Notes under the pieces: generated by a model | What the model was told of the DNA's origin: nothing | What the model saw: only the letters and a program-made list of their open reading frames with translations | Databases searched by the model: none | From: Lineus longissimus | Lineage: Eukaryota > Nemertea > Pilidiophora > Heteronemertea > Lineidae | NCBI RefSeq assembly: GCF_910592395.1 | Contig: NC_088317.1 | Location: 14,756,001 to 14,820,000, forward strand | DNA length: 64,000 nt | Direction of reading: 5' to 3' | Position numbers and translations under genes: made by a program | Shown here: positions 11,757-23,087 of the stretch, in pieces | Layout: each line of letters starts with the position of its first letter | Numbering within the stretch: position 1 is the stretch's first letter

Positions 11757-11847
11757 CTGGTTTGGAGGAAGATCTGAATGGATATTATAGACAACTGATC
11801 GAGAAAGGTGCCTCGAAATGGCTGGAAGAAAACATATATTTAATTTT
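11757..11847 (+). other. Isolated exon-like island, possibly tetraspanin C-terminal exon
   Basis: A 91-base open segment sits between a good acceptor (TTTTTCAG) and a consensus donor (GTAAGT). In the frame that is open throughout it reads LNGYYRQLIEKGASKWLEEN followed by a hydrophobic IYLIL. The pattern of a short acidic helix, then WLEEN, then a membrane start resembles the region before the last membrane helix of tetraspanins, but the usual GC pair is absent. No flanking exons were found, so this may be a lone exon of an unrecognised gene, a pseudo-exon, or chance. Confidence 0.3.
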
Positions 11848-13039
11848 GTAAGTACCCCATCCTTCTTGTGTTAGAGAGATTTCTGAAACATATTTCTGAA
11901 ACAACTTGGTATATAGACATAAAGTGAAGTGATTATTTTATGCGTGTGAATTCATCTAGTATGTGGGCCATCATGGCCCAGTCCAAACCAGATATGGGCC
12001 AATTGAAGTATGCCACACCTTGCCCAATCATTTTTCCAGATGTTGCCACACATGAGAGCCGTCCTTGGGCAAAAGATGTGTGTTTATCTGTTTAAGAAAT
12101 CGCCCGATAACTGGCTCCACACAGTAAAAAGTTGTTGAAAATGCCACAAAAAGGAATTTCTCGTCAATTATGTTTTCAATGTTTGTACGTATGGTCGCTC
12201 TATCGGCGCTGTGCGTATATCCATAATAGGACTTTAGGATTGATGTTAACCATCGGTAAGTCGGCATGCCCCGGCCTGAAACGAAATTATCAAAGTTCAT
12301 GATCTATTTATGTTACCACTGCTGTGATTGCCACTAAAGAGGATATACATGTACTCCGAAAGCCCAGAAAAATCATTCGGAACACGAAATATGAAATTAG
12401 AAGTTCGTATTTCGACGAATTTGGAATTTCGTATTTCGAAATTCGAATTATCCTTCTGGGCTTCCGTCATATACCTCGCCAACATCCCATAACAGTGATT
12501 AACTACAGTGGCCAAATAGCCCAATAAATTGCCCCGGCCATTATGTACAGATTGCTTGGTCCACTCACAGGTGTTGTAGTACGATGAAATTGATATTAGA
12601 TTTAATAAAAAAAGCTTTCAGGGCCGATTGCACAGATTAGCAATATGCCAGTGACATGTTCTGGCTATAGATCACGCATGATATGTGATGAATTGCTAAG
12701 TGAAATAATATCATACAGAGTGGCTAATGCCGTATTCACTAGTTATTTGCTCGTTTCAGTTAAAAGGCCGCTGAATCTATAACCAAATACTGTATGTAAC
12801 TCGGTTTAATTAGCTGGCACAAAACGACCGAAGCAGCTCATCCCGAGCATCCCCACTCCCATAACGGTTTAGTTGTCGACATAATTCGCCGGGAACTGTC
12901 TTTGAACACCTCATCAAGCTCGGCTCCCGATTGAGCTCCAAATGAAGCTTCGATGTCCGAACAAGTAGCCTTATTCGTGTAAATTTCAATGATTTGCTTT
13001 ACATTCTAGTAATCTAATACGCACGTCTACCATTTGACG

Positions 13040-16000
13040 ATGGATTACCTATTCCTTACCGCGACGGTAGTTTTTACGGTGTACCAAAGAGTAGCAGGAA
13101 GCAATTCGAATTGTGGTACAATAAGAATAGGTAAGTTAAAGTGGCCGGGCAAACGAGCAATTTTCATCACTGCGAAATGCGATCATGATAGCATAAAACA
13201 AAATATCTCATTTGCGGCGGTATTATCGCCGATGTCTGCGACAAGTACTTACTGTAGCCCATTATAGAGTAAACAGATTGATTAAGGAATCTAAAAAAAA
13301 TCAGCTGGGAAAATTATCTTTTACTAGAAAGTATGATTTTTCATATCATGTACATGGTATAATGATAATAAACGTTATGTTAGGTTTTTGTTGTATGTAT
13401 ACATTAAGTGCGTGTATCAATTTTCCCGATCGCGGCTAGTTCATTTAGCGAAGGTTAGGACTCAGTTTGGCATACGCGAATATCAAGTGGGGGTATACTG
13501 AATACACTCACCAATAAGATCCTCAGCCCGACAATACCCTAATTCTACTACCGCCTCGATGGGTAGAGCCTAAACAACCGGGCATAGTAGGCCTTCCGCA
13601 GCCATAAAAAATGGGTGAGGTATATTGTCTTTGTTTCTTCCAATTGGTCTTTAATTGTAATATGAAATGTTCCGCTGTATAGTCATGACTATTCATGACG
13701 ATTACGTTGTTAACTCGTATCCCACCCCTTTTATGACTGCGAAAGGCCTATTATTGTGTTCGGCTGTTTAGACTCTACCCATCGTGGCGGTGGTACAAAT
13801 CGAGTGTAGTCGGGCTTGGGATCTTATTGGTGAGTGGATCCAGTATGTTTCAATCATCGCTAATCTGCCAAAATGGCCAATTTTCTCTGGTGCCTGCACG
13901 GCAGTGGCACCTGTCATTTGCAGGAAAAAGTAAACAAACGGTAAACCTTAACTGTTATCTCATTTATTTCAAGGCCTTCTACCAACTCTCGGGAATGACA
14001 ACGTATATGACTCTGACCAACTAGTAGGGACGAAATATGACTATTACAACACCAGTTTAACAATGCAAGGAAATTGTTATCATTTCCCAGTTGTCAAGAT
14101 CTCACTTCCAGCAGCTTTATCACGTCTGAAGAAAATATCAGATGATAAAGGTAAATTATTTACGTCTATTAGCCTTTTGCTCATGGCTTATTAAAGCCCG
14201 ACCGACCCCCATGAAAAGCGTTTCATTAAGGACGGTCTCATCAAGCTATTTCGCCCTAAACTCGGATAAGCTGATCAGTTTTTCTGTCTTCGGAATTCTT
14301 CCTGTATCCGAGTTCAAGAAAACGGTGGCTGTCCTTTTGATTCAAAAGACAGGTTTTTAAACTTTCTGAATCTCCTACAAGTTCTTCATCTTGAATAATT
14401 CTAGGTATAAGTATGTGCAGACGATGTAATATGTTGATATAAGTTATATGTTAATATGAGTTAGCATTTCAAGTTCTCAATCAACTCGGCCAAGTCCACG
14501 TCATCATTGGGGAGTATCGCGCATGCATCGAATTCTGGGCAAGAGATCACGACGTGCCGTTCATTCTCACCACTCCTGTGACCGTTAGCCTGGAGCGCCG
14601 CCTGAAGCGGGTCAGAGAAGGCAGACGAGTTGTCTTCTCCGCGTGGCCATCAATGGACGACTTCTACGCGCTGTCCACGAAGGTCTTGAACGAAAGTCGC
14701 CTGGCGAGAGGTAAACGGGCCAACAGTATGGGGAATATGTTGATCTTTCGACAAGGCCGTGATGTGGAGTCTCTTTCTGGTAAGAACACTGCAAATACTA
14801 TATGAGTAGTACTACCGGCTGGCTCTTTGCTATCGTGCTTGCTAAAGCTGCGAGCACGAATAGCGGTTAATGTCTACGAGATCTTTGCAGAGGTGTTGAG
14901 TCGAAAACTTGCCAATATGTTTGGGTTTAGTGTCGTCTGAGATGTTGTGTCTAATTCTTTAGAAGATACAATGCCACGGGTACCAACAAGCCATAACGTA
15001 GTGTTTTTTATCAAAGGGGTTTTAAGACCTCTGTGACACGGGTAACGCAGATGTTAATGTACCAATAGAGTGTTTTGACATTTAAGTTTCTTTTCAGTGG
15101 CGCAGTCACTGAACAAAGCCTTGATTGAAGCCAGCGCGGGTACATCATATGCAGTGCTCTCCTTCGACAACCATGCGAACTCCGCAGATATGGTGAGCCG
15201 CAGAATTATTGAGGAAAAACCTTCAATGGTTGTCTACATTGTCAGGAAACCATCAGACCTTACTGCACTAGAGAAGGTAGGCATTGAAGCCGGATTCCAT
15301 TTCATTTTCTCGCAGAAGCTAATATACATTTTCGCCGGTTAGTAAATGGTAATGTAAATTTCCAAATTACCACCCCTTTCAAAAAATACGCTCTGACACG
15401 ATTGGTTGAAAGGGAGATATGTGTCACCAAAGGCAGCGAATCACACATCGGTTGGTAATTTCAAGTTATCAAAATATTTAAACCACTGGATCGAGCTGAA
15501 CGAAGTTTTTTTGGTGGCAGCAAACGCAATCAGGGAGTGCTTTGATTGGTGGAAGTTGACCTTTACACTGTACGTACTTTCCCTGCGAACGCCTTTGTGA
15601 GTGTTTGTTTTCCGTGCCACTGCAGGCAGGAAACAAACTTCAAGCTATTGACCTGGTAACACCGCTTTGGCCAGGCAGTAGTGGTCCTGGGTAAATGGTG
15701 TTTCTATCTCTGATGGCTGGGGTGTTGGTCTTCGTAGGGACGTACACCAGGTACCCGTAGCCTCAGGTTTATCTCCAATTCATTGAAAATGACAATCAAA
15801 GTAAGTGACTTACCCTATGTCACAAGCGGTGAGTTGGTACCGAACCCATGGTGTTTTAACCACACAGCCTCGAACCACCTCTTTGCAATACAAATGTGCC
15901 CATTTTCGATTTGTTTGTTTAACCTGCACATCACTAACCTTCTCTGTGTGCTTTTTCAGATTTACAAAGACTTGGAACGGACCCGCGATCCAGTGATAGC

Positions 16001-19000
16001 AAGCATCGAATGGTTCTTCTGGGACATGAATGCTCAGTTTACCGGTGCCTTCAACCGATTGCAGACGCCAATGGGCTATGACATGGCCAACTATTTTAAC
16101 CTCAGGACTATAGGTGAGAGTCGCTGAGGAAACTTGAGTTCAATGGCTAAAAACCACAGAATCCATCGTAACCAGTTCATCGGAGAAAGAAATGGCATCC
16201 TTTTGGCAATTAAGTTGCATATAACTTGCTGTGTATTTTGATTTAGCCATTGAAGAAGAACAACAACAAAAACAAGACAGCACCAGTAGCAGCAGCACTA
16301 ACAGCAGCAGCAACAACAATAACAGCAGCAGCAGCACTAACCTAGCAGCAGCAACGGCTCTTTTGTTTGCAAAACGATAAGAAACAGGTGGCTATTAATT
16401 TAAATATGTATTCTTCCAGGTCTTCGTACATTCGTCAGTCCCTTCGAATTGCCCTGTCACAACCTGACTGAGGACATCACCCGGCTGATCGGGGAGTACG
16501 ACGCGGCCGCCCTGGTGAGATACAATGCAGTGGTCTTGGTGCCTGCAAAGGACTTCTTCAGCTCGGAACTTCTGATGAAGATGCGTGAGAGGAATATCAA
16601 GCTAGCTGGGGTAAGTTAAGAAGGCAGGTTTCGCAACCTTTACGAACGACGACGACGTACGAAGAACGATGGTCTGGCATCATCCAGTCCTGTGCTAATT
16701 CATATCTATGCGACACTCTTAAAATAACATGATTTATGTACAATTGTAGAATAAATCGGGTAAAAAACTATATAGACTAGTAATTCGTTATTCATAGCTC
16801 TTTAAGGATAGCAAATTATGTCTGATATTGAGGACTATACGAACATTTCAGCAAAGCCAAGAGATGCCCCCGACCCAGATTAACAGCGGCTGGTCCTTCC
16901 TGGATGGCTTCAGAGTCAGCATTGGTATCGACGTGGGCTCCCTGGTCCCAAAGATCATCCGGAACTTAGATGAGCCAGAAAATCACCTACACAGTACCGC
17001 GCGTACAGAAGGGAGGTGTTTTCCAGATAGGGTGTGTGGTATTACATAGCAGTAAATAGCCGTTTTTTTCTACCTGGGATTGTCGAAGAGATGCCCCTCG
17101 TTGTACAGTTTCTGAGACGGTCCCTCGCTCTAAATTTGTTTTACAGCGTAGACATAGTCGTAGGCCATGGGACGAGTGGCAAAAATGTGTCTTGAAAAAG
17201 GATTCCGTTTGACAAATTAGCGGGCAAATTGAAAACAGTCGTTTTTGGGTAATATGGGGGTGCTGATTTCAAAAATCAATTTTTCTTCCGCGTAAAGTTG
17301 CACATTAAGTCAGAAATGAGACCCTTAATAGGGCCTAATGGTCCCAAAGTAGGGGTCAAAAAGTTGATGTCATCGAAACATGTCAACATGGGTATCAAAA
17401 TGAAGGTCTATGGGGGTAGTTTAACATTGCATAGTTTTTGGCCCCCTTAACGAACCGTGGGACCCCCCAGGGAGGGTCAAAAAGGGCAAAAGTGGTAACT
17501 TTGACCCTGTCCCACGATCTTCACAGGGACTATAAATGGATAAAAAACTGTTTTATTTGACAGTAATAATATAGACCTTCAAAATGATACCCATGACAAC
17601 ACTCTCGGGGTAAGGGTTGCCGAGATAGTGATTTTGACCCCTTTTTAGGCTCCAAATTTAAGATCTCGAAAACCTTTTGCCCAAGGGTGTCGTCATGGGT
17701 ATCTATGAAAAGGTCTATGTGAGTACTGTCGAATAAAACAGTTTTTATCCACATGTGGTGCCCATGAAGCTCATGGGAGGCGGTCAAAGTTTCCACTTTT
17801 GCCTTTTTTGACCCTCCCTGGGGGGGGGTCCCACGGTTCGTTAAGGGGGCCAAAAACTATGCAATGTTAAACTACCCCCATAGACCTTCATTTTGATACC
17901 CATGTTGATGTGTTTCGATGACATCAACTTTTTGACCCCTACTTTGGGACCATTAGGCCCTATTAAGGGTTTCATTTCTGACTTAATGTGCAACTTTACG
18001 CGGGAGAAAAATTGATTTTTGAAATCAGCACCCCCATATTACCCAAAAACGACTGTTTTCAATTTGCCCGCTAATTTGTCAAACGGAACTTCACATTTTT
18101 CACACTCGTCCCATGGCCTATCGAGCTTGTCTAAGGCCTTGTACAGCAAGGGTGCGTATCATTGGAAAGTCCCTCTGGTGTTTTTCCTCTTGTTTTAGCA
18201 TACGTTGGTCAACAAAAGTAGCCGACAAGTCAGTTGGCAGAATAAAAACCTGATACTTTTTTTAGGTTTGCAATAACACGTATGATTATGGCCCAGCAAG
18301 GCGGGGGTGGAGCTGAAATGCAAACAAAGGCGGCAGCCGGGGATATGCTCGAAATGAAAGCTTCACGAGCGGTGTTTTGCGAGACAACTTAGACCGTCAA
18401 TATCAATTGCTATTTTAAAATACCTCAAACCAATAATGCGTGTGGTTATTTATGGTTGCCCAGTCCTTTACGGCTGGCCCCAAAACGAGACACAGAGCTT
18501 CATACACTGTAGTGCTACATCGTAACCACGGTAATATAGAATTAAGTAGTTGATTAATCTACCATAGCGTAAAACAGTTTTTATTGAAAATGTATATCAT
18601 GCGCTTAAATCTCTGAGCAGTGGACGGTCATGGCCATATAGAACCATATACCATGATCCGTCAGCATACGATAGGGATGGACACCCTTTTAAGGGGACAT
18701 TTTCTTCTCGTATACATCGGTGCGAGGTAAGTCTGCTGCACTTGAAGCCATAAGGAGCAGATGCAATGTTTGATGGCTTAGCTAATCAGTACGTACCTTT
18801 ATGGGAATTTAGATATCATCACCATATTTATCCCACTTTACAGGAATACTACTACATTGAAGTTTTTGACATGGCAGCCAATGAATCGATCCAGATATCC
18901 GAGTCGTCAGACATTCCGAACGATCCGACCCATGTACATGACTTCTACACACGGCCCGCGCAGTCTGGCGAACAGACCAGCAATGATAAAGTGGCAGTAG

Positions 19001-22000
19001 TTCTGGTGAGTTGAATTCTTCTACTTTTCTTCGTCTTCTGCGTCTTCTTCTTCATATTCTTCTCTTTCTTGCCATCAGCCATTTCAAATCATCCAATCCA
19101 CGAATGACTCCAATGAGCCTGGCCATGAGAGCCACATAGGGTGGCAGTAGTTTTGGTGTGTTAAATTCTTCTTCTACCCCTTCTTCGTCTTCGTCTTCGT
19201 CTTCATCTTCTTCCTTCTCCTTCTCCTTCTCCTTCTCTTTGGCATCAACCACTTCGGATCAGCCAATCAATAAATGAATCCATGAGTCTGGCGGCAGGAG
19301 CCACAGTGACATTTTCACATCTGTAGATTGGAGACTGACAATGTCTTATTCAGTTTGTTAAAACTGTAAGGACCTCAGCCCCGACATCCTGTAATCCAGT
19401 ATCTAGCAGAAGGCCTGATGCTTTCTAACGAAGGTTCCAACAGGGTAAGCATTGAATGTATCTTAGCCTATAGACCTCCTATAATCTATTGTCTTTAGCA
19501 GAAGGCCTGATGCTTTCTAACGAAGGTTCCAACAGGGTAAGCATTGACTATATATAAGCCAATATACCTTCTATAATCTTGTATCTAGCAGAAAGCCTGA
19601 TGCTGTCTAACGAAGGTTTTAACAGGGTAATCATTGCCTGTATCTGAGCCCGGTATAGACCTCCTACAATTTTGTATCAAGTGGACGGCCTGATGCTTTC
19701 TAACAAAGGTTTCAACATATGCAGGGTAACCATTAACACTGCCTTTCAGGAGAGGCCATTTGCTTTCAAACGTGAGGTGACCACGGGCACCAATGATGAC
19801 TTCCGAGGAATAGTGATCGATATCGTAAGGGAGGTGTACTATCGACTCGGTCAGAAGGATAAAACAGGTGGCAAGAAGTACGAGTATACTTTTGTCACGG
19901 TGCCGGATAACGGCTACGGGAAATATGACCGGCGGACAAGGACGTGGAATGGAGCTATGGGCTCACTGCAGGCAAATGTGAGTACTTGTGAGATCAACAT
20001 ACTGTAAGCAGGGGAAATGGGTACCTATCCCGACGTCTCGTTATAAAAAAGGCCCCATCCCGATTCTCGACAGATAATTTTGGCGAATCCTGGCCTGAAA
20101 TAATTTTCTACAAGATTTCTGGCAGACACGACAACATAGATGTACCGCTACACATAGAAAATTGCCGATAACGATAGAATTCAAGGAGAAACTCGCGATG
20201 GAGAACTCGACTTCAGTGACAGAAATAAGGATCACATTGTAAACCAATGTAGGACTGTCAAATTCTGCACATTCTTTCATTCCGTTTACAGAATGCCTCA
20301 TTTGCAGTGGGAATGATATCCAAGACCAAGATCCGCAAACGGGACTTTGACTTTTCTCCAGCCTTTGAGTACGTCGGGGTGACGTATGTGCGACAGAAAT
20401 CACAGATTTCTGTCACAATCTTCGGCTTCATGCAGCCCTTCGACACATCCATCTGGTGGGGGATTCTAGGCGTCTTCATCATATCTGGATTATTCATCCG
20501 GGCATTAGACTACTGGAATCCATTTTGGAACAAAGTCCCGCACGATCACAGATTCACCATCAAGGAGAGTCTATGGTACTCGTTTGGGACTGTCGTGCAG
20601 GCTGGCGGTAACTTCGCCCCAAAGACGGCGCCATTGAAAGTGTTCTCTGTCTTTTATTGGCTTTTTGCCTGGGTGCTCACTGCCTGCTACACCGGTAACT
20701 TGGCCAGTTACCTCACGGAGAAGTACGATATCGCACCTAACAAGGCCCTGGGCGAATTGGTTTCCGAGTCAAACCTTCAATGGGGAACTTTGAAATCGTC
20801 CTATATGGACACTTACGTCAAATCCATCAACGATGATAACTTCATTAAGCTTTCTAAGAAGATGACTTATGTGGATAATTACAAGGACGGGGTTGATAAG
20901 GTAGTCCAGGATGGGAATTTTGCATTTATTGGGACAAATCTACTTTTGCATTACTATGCAGGTAGGTAATGTCAACACCGTAGTCCTGCATTCGACGACA
21001 GACACAACAAAATCCAAAACAATTTCATTATATTCGCGGGGTTGACCATAATAGGCGCCACCATTCTGGCTAGAGTTTGAAATCCTTAAGCCATTAGCTT
21101 TTAAGGGTGGGCGTCTGTTCTATGTCTCCAATGTTGCATTAATTTCATTTTGAATGATCGAGTTCTAAATGCTTTCGGGTTTAAGTTCCAGCCAGAATGG
21201 TGGTACCTGTCTGGTCAATCCTTAAATGGTTGCGTAGTTGTTCTGCGTAAAGATTGTATTTCTCTGAATAACCTTATTATTACATTGCGAATGGATGTCG
21301 AAACTGCTTTTGAGAATGATTCTCCATCTGCAAATTTATGTTCGCTGTGTTTAAATTTAGCAACTTTGGCGATTCTTTTGGGCCCCGTGCCAAGGAGCAT
21401 TCCTACTCGCTAGCCACCATCTTGTAAAAGAAGGATGCGTTGTACAGTTATCACCATCTACCAGATACAATATCTCCAAATTAGTGCAAATGTCCCCAGA
21501 CGTCACAAAAACATGTTTTTGAGCATGATTTTGGCCGAAATATTTCAAAAAGTGTCATTTTGGCCCCCAAAAAGGGCCTTTTGCTCCCCAAGACCAAACA
21601 GCTAGCTATGCCACTGCAATAAAACACTTTCTTTTTTCCTCACGCAGCCAATGATCCCATGTGTGAAGTTGGCCTGTATCCGAATTTCCAATCATTCACG
21701 GAACTCGCCTTTCCGATGAGGCGAGACTGGGTTTTGAAACGAGAGTTCAATGACGTCATGGTTCACATGCGGTCGGACGGGACACTGAAAGATATTTTGC
21801 AGAAGTGAGTGAGATCTACCTTAAAGCTGAACTGTCTCGATGTTTCACTTCCGGTGTCATATAGGTGGTGAACACGGTAGAGCCCAGCCTCGTCCAAAGT
21901 CATTGCACCACCGCCAATTCCTGACACAAGGTTGGATTGTAGCTACGTTGACCGGAGCGATCGACCACCCAAATATCACGAGATCTCGCAGGAAGCCGTG

Positions 22001-23087
22001 TGATTTTACCAGGCTGGGTAGCGCCACCTTTGGAGACTGGGAGTCTATCATATCTGAGGCCGTTCAAAACATGGCGAATGGTCGTTTGAAACCTGCGGCT
22101 GGCTACTTTTGTGGAGACAGTTCAGCTTTAAGTTTCTCCGTGGTTGCCCCTTATCTCTGGAATCGACTCCAAAGCAATTACATCTGCTGAGACCCTCACC
22201 CAATTCAAATCCCTTCTTAAAACACACTTGTTCAATCTTCACTTCAAAAAATAGAGGAGGTAGCGCTTTGAGCAGGGTGACCTGGAAGGGCGCTTTACAA
22301 ATTCTATATTTATTTATTAATCATCTTTGGGCTTTTTTTAGCTCGATTCCAACTCGGTCCTAGGGGGTTTTATAATAAAACACGCTAGGTCAGAGCTTGA
22401 ATCGAGGTCAAAGTGAGGACAGATCTCTACTTTTTCGCCGCATTACCTCCAGATACCTTCAATACTCTTTGAAATATGAAAAATCGTCATTTCTTTGTCA
22501 CTTTACTTCCAGATACCTTCATAACACTCTAGTAAATATGAAAAATCTCTGTTTTTAGCCACTTTAATTACTTCCAACCCCCATTAATTACTCTATGAAA
22601 TGTGAAAAATCTCTACTTCTTTGCCGCATTATTAACTTCATTACTCTATCAAATATGAAAATTCTCCACTTCTTTTCCACTTTGATTACCTGCAGATACC
22701 TTTATTACAGTCTAGAAATGTAAAAAAATCACTACTTCTTTGCCAAGTGACTGGCAGATACCTTCATTACGTACTCTATCAAAAGTGAAAAAAAACACTT
22801 CTCTGCTATATTTTATTTTAGATATGCATTACTCTATGAAATGTGAAAAACCTCTTCTTCTTTTCTACTTTAATTTCAGATACCTTCATTACTCTATAAA
22901 ATGTGAAAAGGAAGAAGAGGACCTCCACATCCAACTCGACTGGACCAACCTATCTGGCCTGTACATGATGCTGGCCGGATTCATCGGATTATCATTTGTG
23001 GCTTTGTTTTTCAAACTGGTCTATTTAAAGTGTTGTCAACGAAGTGAGGTATGTACTCAACAGGTCAAATCCGGTAATGCCTCTTAG
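13040..23087 (+). CDS. Ionotropic glutamate receptor subunit, 12 exons, 900 aa
   Basis: Ligand-gated cation channel subunit of the plasma membrane. Exons: 13040-13130, 13974-14150, 14474-14779, 15098-15276, 15960-16113, 16420-16610, 16852-17031, 18844-19005, 19750-19977, 20292-20961, 21648-21804, 22880-23087; phases agree throughout. Residues 1-20 form a signal peptide ending VAG. An amino-terminal domain follows to about 475. Ligand-binding lobe S1 starts VVLERPF; its amino-acid-binding arginine is R571 in TKIRKRDFDFS. M1 is about 609-626, the re-entrant pore contains VVQAGGNFAP, M3 ends CYTGNLASY (family SYTANLAAF), S2 runs to about 850, and M4 is about 855-882. In S2 the usual acidic ligand contact is replaced: FAFIGTNLL where relatives have FLLEST. 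The subtype is not assignable by eye. The exon 7 donor (GTGTGT) is weak and chosen for phase. Lengths match the family (about 900 aa). Confidence 0.92.
13495..13846. mobile_element. MITE-like foldback element in glutamate receptor intron 1
   Basis: The two ends are inverted copies: ATACTGAATACACTCACCAA at 13495 and its near reverse complement ending GAGTGGATCCAGTAT at 13846. The arms extend about 110-120 bases each around a short centre. No transposase frame is present. A half copy lies at 244-412. I could not settle the target duplication. Confidence 0.82.
16255..16352. repeat. CAG/CAA trinucleotide microsatellite
   Basis: A mixed array of AAC and AGC triplets within glutamate receptor intron 5, about 70 bases before exon 6. 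The opposite strand reads as a poly-Leu frame, which is an artefact of the triplet repeat. Triplet arrays of this type are often length-polymorphic. Confidence 0.9.
17161..18120. mobile_element. Large (~960 bp) inverted-repeat element in glutamate receptor intron 7
   Basis: The left arm starts TAGGCCATGGGACGAGTG and the right arm ends with its exact reverse complement. Arms are about 340-360 bases, nearly identical, around a centre of about 250 bases that itself contains inverted copies of an arm segment (CATGGGTATC next to AGGTCTATG). A 3-base TCG flanks both ends. It has no coding capacity, so it is best read as a non-autonomous foldback or MITE-type transposon. An RNA copy would form a very long hairpin. 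Confidence 0.9.
18991..19310 (+). repeat. 150-base tandem duplication containing the exon 8 donor of the glutamate receptor
   Basis: GTGGCAGTAGTTCTG followed by the donor GTGAGTTGAATTCTTC at 18991 is repeated at 19141 as GTGGCAGTAGTTTTG followed by GTGTGTTAAATTCTTC. Each copy continues with a CTT-rich microsatellite and a related tail containing GAGCC or GGAGCCACA. The first copy includes the last 15 coding bases of exon 8; the second is intronic, and its donor has drifted to GTGTGT. Confidence 0.85.
19370..19740 (+). repeat. ~91-base tandem array with exon-like cassettes in glutamate receptor intron 8
   Basis: Four units with cores at about 19411, 19503, 19593 and 19686. Each core reads close to AGGCCTGATGCTTTCTAACG, preceded in units 1-3 by a TAGCAG acceptor-like sequence and followed in units 1-2 by CAGGGTAAGC, a good donor. 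The fourth unit is interrupted and leads straight into the real exon 9 acceptor at 19749. A cassette spliced at these sites would be 35 bases and would shift the frame. Confidence 0.82.
22100..22325 (+). mobile_element. 3' fragment of a non-LTR (LINE) retrotransposon
   Basis: In glutamate receptor intron 11 the plus strand reads SFSVVAPYLWNRL, then after a frame change TLTQFKSLLKTHLF, the typical last residues of CR1/L2-like and related LINE reverse transcriptases. The tail GGGCGCTTTACAAATTCTAT followed by TATTTATTAATCAT resembles LINE 3' ends with a short terminal repeat. Only the end of the element is present, as expected for 5'-truncated insertion, and the frame is broken. Confidence 0.65.
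22430..22915 (+). repeat. ~60-base minisatellite built from the exon 12 splice acceptor and exon start
   Basis: About eight degenerate units with cores near 22453, 22513, 22578, 22632, 22696, 22758, 22822 and 22880. The consensus is a pyrimidine run, CAG, then ATACCTTCATTACTCTATGA and AATGTGAAAA. The last unit is the real junction: its CAG is the acceptor of exon 12 and its ATACCTTC is coding. Five or six upstream units keep an AG at the same place. Confidence 0.87.

Larger units (their letters stand above)
7995..13039. other. Long intergenic stretch upstream of the glutamate receptor
   Basis: About 5 kb without a confident gene. It contains a 98-base direct repeat (9558 and 9793), some TTCGAAAT-type palindromic sequence around 12380-12450, and one exon-like island at 11757-11847. 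No tRNA, rRNA or conserved protein domain was recognised. The 5' UTR and promoter of the glutamate receptor presumably lie in the last part but I cannot place them. Confidence 0.55.

Noticed and set aside
12350-12450. TTCGAAAT-rich palindromic stretch with open frames on both strands
   Set aside because: Simple-sequence palindromes explain the paired frames; no motif or splice context.
15277-15342. Extension of glutamate receptor exon 4 to a donor at 15338
   Set aside because: It would end in the wrong phase for exon 5; the donor at 15277 joins in phase 0 and keeps the frame.
17530-17853. 107-residue minus-strand open frame
   Set aside because: Lies in the centre and arm of the intron 7 palindrome; no domain and no codon-like pattern.
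21840-22190. 116-residue plus-strand frame as a separate gene
   Set aside because: Only its end is recognisable, as a LINE 3' fragment; it lies wholly in glutamate receptor intron 11.
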